The notes below the pieces were generated by a model. That model was not told where the DNA came from. It was given only the letters and a program-made list of their open reading frames with translations, and did not search any database. 64,000 nucleotides of DNA from DATEDA01 sp963789885 (GTDB lineage Bacteria; Pseudomonadota; Gammaproteobacteria; Burkholderiales; SG8-39): the NCBI GenBank assembly GCA_963789885.1, contig CAWBNB010000033.1, positions 186,001 through 250,000 on the forward strand, read 5' to 3'. The position numbers and the translations under genes were made by a program. Every line of letters starts with the position of its first letter. The stretch's first letter is position 1. Positions 53,115 to 61,780 of this stretch are shown one piece after another.

Positions 53115-54056
53115 ATGAATCTGCAGCAGCTCCGCTATGTGCGGGAGACTGTCCGCCGCGGGCTCAATCTGACCGAGGCGGCCCGCGCGCTGCACACCTC
53201 CCAGCCTGGAATTTCAAGACAAATCAAGGAATTGGAGGATGAGCTCGGGATCCAGATCTTCAACCGGCGCGGCAAGCGGTTCACCGGCTTGACCGAGCCG
53301 GGGCGGCGCGTCGCCGAAATCGCCGTCCAAGTGCTGGCCGAGATCGAGAACCTGCGGCGCGTCGGGAAAGAGTTTGCCGACGAGGAGGCGGGGAGCTTCA
53401 CGATAGCGACGACCCACACGCAGGCGCGGTATGCGCTCCCCCAAGTGGTTACCGCCTTCCGGCGACGCTACCCGCGGGTCCACCTGCAGCTTCTGCAGGG
53501 GAATCCGACTGCCATCGGGCGGATGGTCATCGCTGGCGAGGCCGACGTGGCGATCGCCACCGAAGCGCTCGACCAGTTCCCGGAGCTGCTCGCCCTCCCG
53601 AGCTACCAGTGGCACCACTGCGTCGTCACGCCGCCGGAGCACCCGCTGCTCGATTCGACGAGGCTCCGCCTGGAGGAGATTGCGCGGCACCCGCTGATCA
53701 CCTACAGCCCGGAGTTCGCCGGACGCTCGCACATCGATCAGGCGTTCGCGGGGAAGGGGATCGAAGCCGACATCGTCCTCGCGGCCGTCGACTCGGACGT
53801 CATCAAGAGCTACGTCGAGCTCGGCCTCGGTGTGGGGATCATCGCCGCAATGGCGTTCGACCCGGAGCGCGACCGCGGCCTGCGCGCGATCGACGCCGGG
53901 CATCTCTTCGGCACCAACACCACGCGGGTCGCGGTGCGCCGCGGCGCCTACCTGCGCGGCTACGTCTACGACTTCATCGAACGCTTCGCGCCACAGCTCA
54001 CCCGCAAGGCGGTCGATCAGGCGATGGCGGGAGCAGGCGAGACGTACGAGCTATAA
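53115..54056 (+). CDS. cysB: LysR-type regulator CysB
   Basis: 313-residue transcription regulator of sulfur assimilation. The N-terminal MNLQQLRYV and the winged-helix motif NLTEAARALHTSQPGISRQIKELEDELG (about 20-47) are typical; the effector domain carries TTHTQARYALPQVV and GNPTAIGRMV, the CysB/Cbl hallmarks for sulfate and N-acetylserine binding. The ATG at 53115 was chosen over 53076 because the family begins MNLQQLR. It is divergent from cysI and is expected to activate it and repress itself. Confidence 0.94.
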   Translation: MNLQQLRYVRETVRRGLNLTEAARALHTSQPGISRQIKELEDELGIQIFNRRGKRFTGLTEPGRRVAEIAVQVLAEIENLRRVGKEFADEEAGSFTIATTHTQARYALPQVVTAFRRRYPRVHLQLLQGNPTAIGRMVIAGEADVAIATEALDQFPELLALPSYQWHHCVVTPPEHPLLDSTRLRLEEIARHPLITYSPEFAGRSHIDQAFAGKGIEADIVLAAVDSDVIKSYVELGLGVGIIAAMAFDPERDRGLRAIDAGHLFGTNTTRVAVRRGAYLRGYVYDFIERFAPQLTRKAVDQAMAGAGETYEL

Positions 54057-54080
54057 AAAAAGACCGGCCCGAAGGCCGGT
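54054..54080 (-). terminator. Rho-independent terminator
   Basis: Read on the minus strand, ACCGGCC-TTCG-GGCCGGT (7-bp perfect stem, UUCG-type tetraloop) is followed by a run of Ts (54054-54061). It ends transcription coming leftwards from the gene at 54166-54627 and overlaps the last bases of cysB. On the plus strand the A-run precedes the hairpin, so it would not work well for cysB. Confidence 0.85.
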
Positions 54081-54165
54081 AGGGCAGGCTCCCCTCCCCA
54101 AGTTGCAGCTAGTGGTCCATCAGGTAAAGCAGAGTCGTGAGGAGGTGCAACGCGGGTTCCCGGGC

Positions 54166-54627
54166 TCACGCGGTGCGCAGCCGGTCGATGAACGCGATCA
54201 CGCGCGGCTCGGGCGTGGCCTCGATCAGCGCGAAATAGATCGCCTCGCCCTCCTTGAGGGCGCGGCCGTGGAACAGGAGCTCCATCATCTCCGAACCGAC
54301 GGCGGTGCCGCGCTGGTAGAGATCCTGGAGCAGGGCGACGATCGCCGAGGGAATGTGCTCGAGCGCGCCGAAGTGCGCGTACACGCGGATGTCCTGCACC
54401 GCCTGCGGGTTCATGCCGAAGCCCTTCACGAAGCCGGTGCTGCGCAGGTAGGGCCGCTGGGTGCCTTCGATCGCGAGCCGCAGCGTGGGGCGCGGCGCTT
54501 CGTCGGATTTGGGTGTGCCGGGCGTCGGCCGCATACCGGCCTGCAGGCTCGCCTGCTCGAAGTGCTGCTTGTCGAGCTTCGACACCAGATAGACCACGAC
54601 CGCCAGAATCAAGAGCAACTCGAGCAT
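54166..54627 (-). CDS. Hypothetical membrane-anchored protein
   Basis: 153 residues. It has one N-terminal membrane helix (LELLLILAVVVYLVS), then a basic/polar stretch and a soluble helical domain (QDIRVYAHFGALEHIPSAI, LLQDLYQRGTAVGSEMMELL). GAGGAGG lies 6 bases before the ATG at 54627, so the start is firm. I do not recognise the family. It stands alone on the minus strand, followed by a good terminator, and is divergent from the kdp region. Confidence 0.75.
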   Translation of the reverse strand: MLELLLILAVVVYLVSKLDKQHFEQASLQAGMRPTPGTPKSDEAPRPTLRLAIEGTQRPYLRSTGFVKGFGMNPQAVQDIRVYAHFGALEHIPSAIVALLQDLYQRGTAVGSEMMELLFHGRALKEGEAIYFALIEATPEPRVIAFIDRLRTA

Positions 54628-55057
54628 TCCAGCCTCCTCGGTCCAGTTGCTCCTGCTAGATGCAACAAGCGCGCCACGCGGTCCCGGGCGACCCGGGGGG
54701 CGTGACGGATTTCGCAGCGGGCATGCCGGGATCCCGGGGGGCGAGAACGGCGTCACGAGCCCCGGCTAAGACCGCCGGCGCGAGGCGGTCGCGAGGTACG
54801 GCCCGCTGCTGTCGTTCCCGACGTGTCGTTACGGAGGCTCGACGCCGCGCGCTTTACCGGGAACGCCCGGAGCGTGCCGGATCACCCCCGCTCGGGCAGA
54901 CCGTTCTTGACGCCGTCTTGACGCGGCGGGTCCCAACCTTGATGCGGCGCTCGCTGGCGTATCGCTACGCTCTCGGGCTGCCACTTGAGAGTTGTCAAGA
55001 CTGGCTCACGGCGCCCGCTTAGGGTGTCGAGGCGTTTCCAGCGTGGAGGATTTGCCC
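54628..55057 (+). promoter_or_regulatory. Upstream control region of the kdp operon
   Basis: 430 bp with no supported gene. It holds the tandem TTGACG sites described separately (54907-54923), a TTGATG hexamer at 54939-54944 that could serve as -35, and a TGGAGGA ribosome site (about 55044-55050) for the small ORF at 55058. Further left, a CGGG/CCCG hairpin is the only other structure noticed. Confidence 0.6.
54907..54923 (+). promoter_or_regulatory. Putative KdpE-type direct-repeat operator of the kdp operon
   Basis: TTGACG-CCGTC-TTGACG: two identical hexamers 11 bp apart, the geometry of the E. coli KdpE site (TTTATA-N5-TTTACA). A third, weaker hexamer TTGATG starts 21 bp after the second and could be the -35 box. 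A second copy of the same arrangement occurs at 60759. The kdpDE genes are not in this window, so the regulator assignment is inferred. Confidence 0.6.
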
Positions 55058-55150
55058 ATGGACGTCGCGTACCTTGCTCTGATCGCCGTGCTCGCGGCCG
55101 GGACCATCTGGCTCGTCTACGGCCTCGAACGCCTGCGGAGGAGCAAATGA
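55058..55150 (+). CDS. 30-residue single-helix membrane peptide ahead of kdpF
   Basis: Encodes MDVAYLALIAVLAAGTIWLV followed by a short basic tail ending RLRRSK. TGGAGGA lies 7 bases upstream of the ATG, and the stop overlaps the kdpF start (ATGA), so translation is likely. One membrane helix with a positively charged C-terminus is a layout like that of KdpF, but the sequence is different. It may be an additional small subunit of the Kdp ATPase or a leader that couples translation of kdpF. Confidence 0.65.
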   Translation: MDVAYLALIAVLAAGTIWLVYGLERLRRSK

Positions 55151-55239
55151 GCTGGATCTATTTGCTCGGCGGCCTCGTGGCCGCCGCCCTCTTCGTCTAC
55201 CTCGTCGTCGCGATGCTGAAACCGGAGTGGTTCGAATGA
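55147..55239 (+). CDS. kdpF: K+-transporting ATPase small subunit KdpF
   Basis: 30-residue membrane peptide (MSWIYLLGGLVAAALFVYLV and then a tail ending KPEWFE). The final Lys-Pro-Glu-x-Phe pattern is typical of KdpF, which stabilises the KdpABC complex. Both ends overlap neighbouring genes by ATGA, so it is translated between the 30-residue ORF and kdpA. Confidence 0.88.
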   Translation: MSWIYLLGGLVAAALFVYLVVAMLKPEWFE

Positions 55240-57044
55240 CTGCCAACGGCTATCTGCAGCTCGCCTTCTACGTCGTCGTCCTGATCGCGCTGGCGAAGCC
55301 CCTCGGCGCCTACATGGCCCGGATCTACGAGGGCCAGCCGGCGTTCCTGAATCGGATCGGTGCGCCGTTCGAGCGCCTGCTCTACCGCGTGTGCGGGGTG
55401 AACCCCCAGCACGAGATGCGGTGGACCGAGTACGCGATCGCGGCGATGGCGTTCAACATCCTCGGCCTGCTGGCCGTCTACGCGCTGCAGCGGTTCCAGG
55501 GGTTGCTGCTGCTCAACCCGCAGGACCTCGGCGCGGTGTCGCCGGATTCCTCCTTCAACACCGCGGTGAGCTTCGCCACCAACACCAACTGGCAGGGGTA
55601 TGGCGGCGAGACCACCATGAGCTATCTCACCCAGATGCTGGGCCTGACGGTGCAGAACTTCGTCTCGGCGGCGACGGGGATGGCGACGCTCGTGGCGTTC
55701 GTCCGCGGCTTCCAGCGCGCCTCGGCCGACACGATCGGCAACTTCTGGGTCGACCTGGTGCGCAGCACGCTCTACATCCTGCTGCCGCTCTCGATCGTGG
55801 GCGCCGTCGTGCTGGTCTCCCAGGGCGTCGTGCAGACGTTCTCCGCGTACAAGACGGTCGAGCTCGTGCAGCCGGTCGATTACGACAACCCGAAGACCGA
55901 TGCCGCCGGTCAGCCGGTAAAGGACGAGAAGGGAAATCCGGTCACCGAGCCCGCCACCGCCAAGGAGCAGACCATCGCGGTCGGTCCCGCGGCGTCGCAG
56001 GTCATGATCAAGCAGCTCGGCACGAACGGCGGCGGCTTCTTCAACGTGAACAGCGCCCACCCGCTCGAGAACCCGACGCCGCTTTCGAACTTCGTCGAGG
56101 TGCTCTCGATCCTGCTGATCTCCGCGGCGCTCTGCTACACCTTCGGCGCGCTCGTGAAGGACACGCGCCAGGGCTGGGCCGTCCTCGCCGCGATGACCGT
56201 CGTGTTCGTCGCCCTGCTTGCCCTCGCCGCCTGGGCGGAGAACCAGGGCAACCCGGTGCTCGCCGCGCTCGGCGTCGACCAGGCCGCCAGCGCCACGCAG
56301 CCGGGCGGGAACATGGAGGGCAAGGAGACGCGCTTCGGCATCGCGAACTCGGCGTTGTGGGCGACCGCGACGACCTCCGCGTCGAACGGCTCGGTCAACT
56401 CGATGCACGACTCGTTCACCCCGCTCGGCGGGCTGGTGCCGATGTGGCTGATGCAGCTCGGCGAGGTGATCTACGGCGGCGTCGGATCGGGGCTCTACGG
56501 CATGCTCGTCTTCGCGATCATCGCGGTGTTCGTCGCCGGGCTGATGATCGGCCGCACACCGGAGTATCTCGGCAAGAAGATCGAGGCGTTCGAGATGAAG
56601 ATGGCGTCGGTCGCGATCCTGGTGCCGCCGCTCGTCGCCCTCGCCGGGACCGCCGTCGCGGTGATGCTGCCGCAGGGACTTGCAGGCCTCGCCAACCCCG
56701 GCGCGCACGGCTTCTCGGAGATTCTCTACGCGTTCTCCTCCGCCGGGAACAACAACGGCAGCGCCTTCGCCGGCCTGAGCGCGAACACGCCGTTCTACAA
56801 CACGGCCCTCGGGCTCGCGATGTGGTTCTCGCGCTACTGGCTGCTCGTGCCGGTGCTCGCGATCGCCGGCTCGCTGGCGGCGAAGAAGACGGTGCCACCG
56901 GGCCCCGGCACGCTGCCGACCCACACGCCGCTCTTCGTGGTGCTGCTCGTATCGACGGTACTCCTTGTCGGTGCGCTGACTTTCGTGCCGGCGCTCGCGC
57001 TCGGACCGATCGTCGAGCACCTGATGCTCTACGGACCGAAATAG
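55236..57044 (+). CDS. kdpA: Potassium-transporting ATPase subunit A (K+ channel subunit)
   Basis: 602-residue channel-like subunit of the high-affinity K+ pump, in the inner membrane. Four pseudo-repeats carry the selectivity filters, e.g. TNTNWQGYGGETT (about residue 112) and GTNGGGFFNVNSAHPLENP (about 261), and SSAGNNNGSAFAGL near the C-terminus. The length is as expected. An insertion-like charged loop (VQPVDYDNPKTDAAGQPVK) follows the second helix block, as in other Kdp proteins. The ATG at 55236 overlaps the kdpF stop. Confidence 0.97.
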   Translation: MTANGYLQLAFYVVVLIALAKPLGAYMARIYEGQPAFLNRIGAPFERLLYRVCGVNPQHEMRWTEYAIAAMAFNILGLLAVYALQRFQGLLLLNPQDLGAVSPDSSFNTAVSFATNTNWQGYGGETTMSYLTQMLGLTVQNFVSAATGMATLVAFVRGFQRASADTIGNFWVDLVRSTLYILLPLSIVGAVVLVSQGVVQTFSAYKTVELVQPVDYDNPKTDAAGQPVKDEKGNPVTEPATAKEQTIAVGPAASQVMIKQLGTNGGGFFNVNSAHPLENPTPLSNFVEVLSILLISAALCYTFGALVKDTRQGWAVLAAMTVVFVALLALAAWAENQGNPVLAALGVDQAASATQPGGNMEGKETRFGIANSALWATATTSASNGSVNSMHDSFTPLGGLVPMWLMQLGEVIYGGVGSGLYGMLVFAIIAVFVAGLMIGRTPEYLGKKIEAFEMKMASVAILVPPLVALAGTAVAVMLPQGLAGLANPGAHGFSEILYAFSSAGNNNGSAFAGLSANTPFYNTALGLAMWFSRYWLLVPVLAIAGSLAAKKTVPPGPGTLPTHTPLFVVLLVSTVLLVGALTFVPALALGPIVEHLMLYGPK

Positions 57045-57052
57045 GAACGATC

Positions 57053-59140
57053 ATGACAACCAAGACGCTCACGCTCACCCAGGACCTCTTCCGCGGCGAG
57101 GCGCTGCGCGAGGCGCTCGCCGATTCGTTCCGCAAGCTCTCGCCGCGCGCGCAGGCGCGCAACCCGGTGATGTTCGTGGTGTACGTCGGCAGCATCCTCA
57201 CGACGATCCTGTTCATCCAGGCGCTCTTCGGCAAGGGCGAAGCTTCGCCGGGGTTCATCCTGCACGTGACGATCTGGCTCTGGTTCACCGTGCTCTTCGC
57301 GAACTTCGCCGAGTCGATCGCCGAAGGCCGCGCGAAAGCGCAGGCGGCGAGCCTGCGCGGCGCCCGCCGGGAGGTGATGGCGAAGAAGCTGGCGGAGGCG
57401 CGTCGCAGCGACAAGTGGGCGAAGGTGGCAGGGTCGACGCTTCGCCGCGGGGACGTGGTGCTCGTCGAAACCGGTGACTTCATCCCCGCCGACGGCGAGA
57501 TCGTCGAAGGCGTCGGCTCGGTCGACGAGAGCGCGATCACCGGCGAGTCGGCGCCGGTGATCCGGGAGGCGGGCGGCGACTTCAGCTCGGTCACCGGCGG
57601 CACGCGGCTCCTGTCCGACTGGCTCGTCGTACGGGTCACCGCGAACCCGGGCGAGACGTTCCTCGACCGCATGATCTCGATGGTCGAGGCCGCGCGCCGG
57701 CAGAAGACGCCGAACGAGATCGCGCTCGCGATCCTGCTCGCCGGCCTGACGCTGATCTTCCTGTACGCGACGGTCACGCTACTGCCGTACTCGATCTATA
57801 GCGTCGACGCGGCAAAGGCCGGGGAACCGGTGACGATCACCGTGCTCGTGGCGCTGCTCGTGTGCCTGATCCCCACCACCATCGGGGCCCTGCTCTCGGC
57901 GATCGGCGTTGCCGGAATCGGGCGGCTGATCGCGAAGAACGTCATCGCGATGTCGGGTCGCGCCGTCGAGGCCGCAGGCGACGTCGACGTCCTGCTGCTC
58001 GACAAGACCGGCACCATCACGCTCGGCAACCGCCAGGCATCCGCGTTCCTACCGGCGCCGGGCGTGACGCCGCAGCAGCTCGCCGACGCCGCGCAGCTTT
58101 CCTCTCTCCCGGACGAGACGCCGGAAGGGCGGAGCATCGTCGTGCTCGCGAAGACCGCGTTCGGCCTGCGGGAGCGGGACGTGGCGGCGCTCGGCGGCAC
58201 GTTCATCCGTTTCTCCGCGCAGACTCGCATGAGCGGCGTCGATCTGCCGGACCGCTCGATCCGCAAGGGCGCCGCCGAAGCGGTGGCGGCCTGGGTGGCC
58301 TCCAAGAACGTGCCGTTTCCGAGCGAGGTGCGGGCGCTCGTCGACACCGTCGCCCGCCGCGGCTCGACGCCGCTCGTCGTCGCCGAGGCGACCAGCACCG
58401 CCCGGGTGCTCGGCGTGATCGAACTAAAGGACATCGTGAAGGGCGGCATCAAGGAGCGCTTCGCGGAACTGCGGCGCATGGGGATCAAGACGGTGATGAT
58501 CACCGGCGACAACCGCCTCACCGCGGCCGCCATCGCCGCGGAAGCCGGTGTCGACGACTTCCTCGCCGAGGCGACGCCCGAGGCGAAGCTGAAGCTCATC
58601 CGCGACCAGCAGGCGCAGGGTCGGCTGGTCGCGATGACCGGAGATGGCACGAACGACGCGCCGGCGCTCGCTCAGGCCGACGTGGCGGTGGCGATGAACA
58701 CCGGCACGCAGGCGGCGAAGGAGGCCGGCAACATGGTCGACCTCGACTCCAACCCGACCAAGCTGATCGAGGTCGTCGAGACCGGCAAGCAGATGCTGAT
58801 GACCCGCGGCGCGCTCACGACGTTCTCGATCGCGAACGACGTGGCGAAGTACTTCGCGATCATCCCGGCGGCGTTCGTCTCGACCTACCCGCAGCTCGGC
58901 GTGCTGAACGTGATGCACCTCGCCACCCCGCAGAGCGCGATCCTGTCGGCGGTGATCTTCAATGCGCTCATCATCGTCGCGCTGATCCCGCTCGCGCTGA
59001 AGGGCGTGAAGTACCGCCCGATCGGCGCGGAGCGGCTGCTGCGGAACTTCCTGCTCGTCTACGGCCTTGGCGGGATCGTGGTGCCGTTCATCGGCATCAA
59101 GATCGTCGACATGATTCTCGTCGCGCTCGGCGCCGCCTGA
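57053..59140 (+). CDS. kdpB: Potassium-transporting P-type ATPase subunit B
   Basis: 695-residue P-type ATPase that energises K+ uptake. The actuator motif AITGESAPV, phosphorylation site DKTGT (Asp317), nucleotide-binding region and hinge TGDGTNDAPAL are all intact. The start MTTKTLTLTQDLF at 57053 is 8 bp after the kdpA stop. Full family length. Confidence 0.97.
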   Translation: MTTKTLTLTQDLFRGEALREALADSFRKLSPRAQARNPVMFVVYVGSILTTILFIQALFGKGEASPGFILHVTIWLWFTVLFANFAESIAEGRAKAQAASLRGARREVMAKKLAEARRSDKWAKVAGSTLRRGDVVLVETGDFIPADGEIVEGVGSVDESAITGESAPVIREAGGDFSSVTGGTRLLSDWLVVRVTANPGETFLDRMISMVEAARRQKTPNEIALAILLAGLTLIFLYATVTLLPYSIYSVDAAKAGEPVTITVLVALLVCLIPTTIGALLSAIGVAGIGRLIAKNVIAMSGRAVEAAGDVDVLLLDKTGTITLGNRQASAFLPAPGVTPQQLADAAQLSSLPDETPEGRSIVVLAKTAFGLRERDVAALGGTFIRFSAQTRMSGVDLPDRSIRKGAAEAVAAWVASKNVPFPSEVRALVDTVARRGSTPLVVAEATSTARVLGVIELKDIVKGGIKERFAELRRMGIKTVMITGDNRLTAAAIAAEAGVDDFLAEATPEAKLKLIRDQQAQGRLVAMTGDGTNDAPALAQADVAVAMNTGTQAAKEAGNMVDLDSNPTKLIEVVETGKQMLMTRGALTTFSIANDVAKYFAIIPAAFVSTYPQLGVLNVMHLATPQSAILSAVIFNALIIVALIPLALKGVKYRPIGAERLLRNFLLVYGLGGIVVPFIGIKIVDMILVALGAA

Positions 59141-59153
59141 CCTGGAGAACGCC

Positions 59154-59729
59154 ATGCTCCGAACCTTCAAGGAATCCCTGTTGATGCTCGTGGTCCTCAC
59201 CGTCATCACCGGCGTCATCTACCCGCTGGTCGTGACCGGCATCGCGCAGGGGGTCTTCCCCGCGCAGGCGAACGGCAGCCTGGTCGAGCGCGACGGCAAA
59301 GCGGTCGGCTCGGCGCTGATCGGCCAGCCCTTCAGCGATCCGAAGTACTTCTGGAGCCGCGCCTCCGCTACCTCGCCGATGCCGTACAACGCCGGGGCCT
59401 CCTCCGGGTCCAACCAGGGGCCGCTCAACCCGGCGCTCGCCGACGCGGTCAAGGGGCGCGTGGAGGCGCTGCAAAAGGCCGACCCGGACAACAAGGCCGC
59501 GGTGCCGGTCGATCTCGTCACCGCCTCGGGAAGCGGCCTCGACCCGCACATCACGCCTGCGGCCGCCGAGTACCAGGTTGCGCGGGTGGCGAAGGCGCGC
59601 GGGCTGGACGCGGCGAAGGTGCGCGCACTGGTCGTCGAGCATACGGAGGGGAGGCAGCTCGGTTTTCTCGGGGAGCCGCGCGTGAACGTGCTCCGGCTCA
59701 ACCTCGCGCTCGACGCGACCAAACCCTGA
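59154..59729 (+). CDS. kdpC: Potassium-transporting ATPase subunit C
   Basis: 191-residue subunit with one N-terminal membrane helix (about 10-32) and a periplasmic domain with the family motifs LIGQPFSDPKYFWSRASA, GSNQGPLNPAL and VTASGSGLDPHIT (about 120-133). It completes the KdpFABC complex. It starts 13 bp after kdpB. No kdpD or kdpE follows within the window. Confidence 0.96.
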   Translation: MLRTFKESLLMLVVLTVITGVIYPLVVTGIAQGVFPAQANGSLVERDGKAVGSALIGQPFSDPKYFWSRASATSPMPYNAGASSGSNQGPLNPALADAVKGRVEALQKADPDNKAAVPVDLVTASGSGLDPHITPAAAEYQVARVAKARGLDAAKVRALVVEHTEGRQLGFLGEPRVNVLRLNLALDATKP

Positions 59730-59731
59730 CC

Positions 59732-59776
59732 GCCGGCCGACCGCGGCCGGCCGGTCGCGCGCCGTCGCCGGCGCGC
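59732..59776. terminator. Two tandem GC-rich hairpins after kdpC
   Basis: GCCGGCCG-ACCG-CGGCCGGC (59732-59751) is followed by GCGCGCC-GTCGCC-GGCGCGC (59757-59776). Both stems are perfect, but neither is followed by a T-run, so they may attenuate or stabilise message rather than end it outright. They separate kdpC from the TorF-type porin gene. Confidence 0.5.
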
Positions 59777-59809
59777 TGTCGTCCACCCTCGTCGAAAGGA
59801 GCCCAATCC

Positions 59810-60711
59810 ATGAAGAAACACTTGCTCGCTCACGGTCGCGGCCGCGGCCTTCGCCACTTCGCTCGCGCACGCGCAGGCGCCCGCGCCGACGCCCGAGCAT
59901 ACGGTCACCGGGAACATGACGATCGCCACCGATTACCGGTTCCGCGGCATCTCCCAGACCTTCGGGGAGGGCTTCTTCGTCCCCGGCCCGACGATCCAGG
60001 GCGGCATCGACTACTCGCATTCGAGCGGCTTCTACCTCGGCAACTGGAACTCGAACATCAGCGGCAACCAGTACCCGAACGGCTCGAGCATCGAGATGGA
60101 CTTCTACGGCGGGTGGAAGCACTCGTGGGACGATTTCGGCCTCGACGTCGGGACGATCTACTACTACTATCCGGGCGGGACGAAGCTGCACGGCGTCGAC
60201 AGCACCGGCAACACCACCACCCGACGGTGAACAACTGGGAGGTATACGTCGGCGGCAGCTGGAAGTGGTTCTCGCTGAAGTACACCTATTCGTTCACGAC
60301 TACTTCGGCCTGTCCGAGAGCGTGGTAACGGCGCTGTGTAATCCGAGTTACGCGCGTGCCAGCTCGACCCGAGCGGCGCGCTCGGGATACCGCCGCTCAG
60401 GGCAGCCTGCCGCAGAACGGCAACACCAAGGGTACGCAGTACCTCTTGGGCGCGTTCAACTACGAGATCATGCCCAAGCTCACGTTCACGGCGACCGCCG
60501 GTTATACGTGGGTCAGCAACTACAACGACCTCAGCTACTTCGACTACAAGGTCGGCGTGACCTACGACCTCGCCGGCTGGCTTCTCGGCGCGAACATCAT
60601 CGGCACCGACGCCGACAAGCAGTGGTGGTACGCTGCAACCAGGGTGGCACGGGCAAGGACCGCGAGATCGGTTCGACCGGTCTGGTGCTGTCGGTCGGGA
60701 AGACGTTCTAG
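59810..60711 (+). CDS. TorF-family putative porin, broken by several frameshifts
   Basis: The ATG at 59810 follows AAAGGAG and opens MKKHLLA; one shift later the signal peptide continues TVAAAAFATSLAHAQ. The mature part starts GNMTIATDYRFRGISQTFG, the mark of the TorF/Gcw_chp outer-membrane family, and strand-like pieces continue in changing frames: NWEVYVGGSWKWFSLKYTYS, DYFGLSESVV, GTQYLLGAFNYEIMPKLTF, FDYKVGVTYDLAGWLLGANI and finally GLVLSVGKTF with an aromatic end. At least five indels are needed. The mature sequence is otherwise well kept, so assembly error is likelier than old decay. The family is of unknown substrate. It sits downstream of kdpC. Confidence 0.75.
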
Positions 60712-60758
60712 GGCCGCAGTCGCGCGCCGGGTCGGGACGCTCGGTTTATCCGTCCGTC

Positions 60759-60775
60759 TTGACGCCATCTTTACG
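60759..60775 (+). promoter_or_regulatory. Second KdpE-type direct-repeat site, ahead of the small-ORF cluster
   Basis: TTGACG-CCATC-TTTACG, matching 15 of 17 bases of the site at 54907, again on the plus strand. A third hexamer TTGTCC starts 21 bp after the second repeat, exactly the spacing seen before kdp. A 7-bp inverted repeat (CGTTCCC/GGGAACG, 60833-60855) follows in the presumed leader. The site is 102 bp upstream of the GTG at 60877. Confidence 0.6.
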
Positions 60776-60876
60776 TCCCAGAGAACAAGCTTGTCCCCGA
60801 GTTGCCGCGCGGTCTCCTAGAGTACGAGTGAGCGTTCCCCGTCGTTTCGGGAACGGCACAGTCTAGGAGATGGGTC

Positions 60877-61026
60877 GTGAACCAAAGCTACAAGTGGCAT
60901 GCATTCGCCGCGGAGCTGGCGCAAGTCGTCCAGACGGCGGCGCCGCACATCGTGCTCGCCGGAATCGTCGTCCTCGTCATGGTCGCGGGGATCGCCCTGC
61001 GGGTCTGGCGCTACGTTCCGTGGTGA
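60877..61026 (+). CDS. 49-residue single-helix membrane protein
   Basis: GTG start with TAGGAGA 6 bases upstream. The product is a short soluble helix followed by one membrane helix (IVLAGIVVLVMVAGIALRVW) ending RYVPW. It is not similar to anything I recognise. It is the first gene after the second KdpE-type site and lies 5 bp before the next ORF, so it heads a small operon. Confidence 0.65.
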   Translation: MNQSYKWHAFAAELAQVVQTAAPHIVLAGIVVLVMVAGIALRVWRYVPW

Positions 61027-61031
61027 GCGCC

Positions 61032-61373
61032 ATGAGCGAATGTTGTTTTGGCATAGAGCAGCGGGGGGACGGCTCGGTGGTTGTCGCCGCCCAGAGCGAC
61101 GAGGACCTGAGCATCGAGCGGTTCACCCCCGGCCGAGCGGAATCGGCGGCGGTGGTGCGGTTCGTACGGCAGCGCGCGCGCGCGCCGCGCGTCTGCGTCG
61201 CCGCGACTGGCGAGCGCTCGCTTGGTCTCGCGCTCGCCTTCGGCGAGCTACCGGAAGCCGAGGTCACCTTGATCCGGCCGGCGGCGCTTCCCCGACGGAG
61301 CGAGCCGAAAGCGTCGCCGAGCGACGATGGCGTCGCGGTCGCCCTGGCGCGGTATGCGCGCCGGGCCGCTTGA
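61032..61373 (+). CDS. Hypothetical small soluble protein
   Basis: 113 residues, MSECCFGIEQRGDGSVVVAA at the start. There is an alternating pattern suggestive of a small alpha/beta fold (VCVAATGERSLGLALAFGEL, about 55-75), then a polar C-terminus. No family recognised. It follows the 49-residue ORF by 5 bp and its stop region overlaps the possible TTG start of the next gene, so the three are likely co-transcribed. Confidence 0.6.
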   Translation: MSECCFGIEQRGDGSVVVAAQSDEDLSIERFTPGRAESAAVVRFVRQRARAPRVCVAATGERSLGLALAFGELPEAEVTLIRPAALPRRSEPKASPSDDGVAVALARYARRAA

Positions 61374-61384
61374 GCGAGGTCGCC

Positions 61385-61684
61385 GTGGTCACCCATACGT
61401 GCCCCATCTGCCGACGGACCCACGAGGTGCGCGAGGCACGCGCACAGGTGGCATACGGCCGGCAGTTCACGTGCTCCCCAGAGTGTGAATCGGAGCGCCG
61501 CAGGCGGCGGCGTCGCTACCCGGCACGTCCGTTGGTCGTCGCAGAACCCAAGCGGGCGGCGAGCGGATTGCAGCGGCTCCGGGCCTACGCCGCGAAATCG
61601 CTCCACATGTGGGTCATCTCGGCCACCGGCGCAGACCTCGTCCGCACGGCGGCGTGGATGCGCAGCGGCCATCCGTTCCGCTGA
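61385..61684 (+). CDS. Small zinc-ribbon-like protein
   Basis: 99 residues from a GTG at 61385 (a TTG at 61370 overlapping the previous stop is an alternative). CPIC near the start and CSPEC about 25 residues later form a CxxC/CxxxC zinc-binding pair, followed by an Arg-rich segment (ERRRRRRR). The rest is helical. It could bind nucleic acid or act as a small regulator; no function can be assigned. Confidence 0.6.
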   Translation: MVTHTCPICRRTHEVREARAQVAYGRQFTCSPECESERRRRRRRYPARPLVVAEPKRAASGLQRLRAYAAKSLHMWVISATGADLVRTAAWMRSGHPFR

Positions 61685-61780
61685 TCAGCGGCACTTTCTC
61701 GGCCCGCGGCTTGTTCGCCACCGGGCCATGAGCTAATCTCGCGGCGCGAGCCCCGCGGTCGAGCAGACTCGGGGCGTTGC

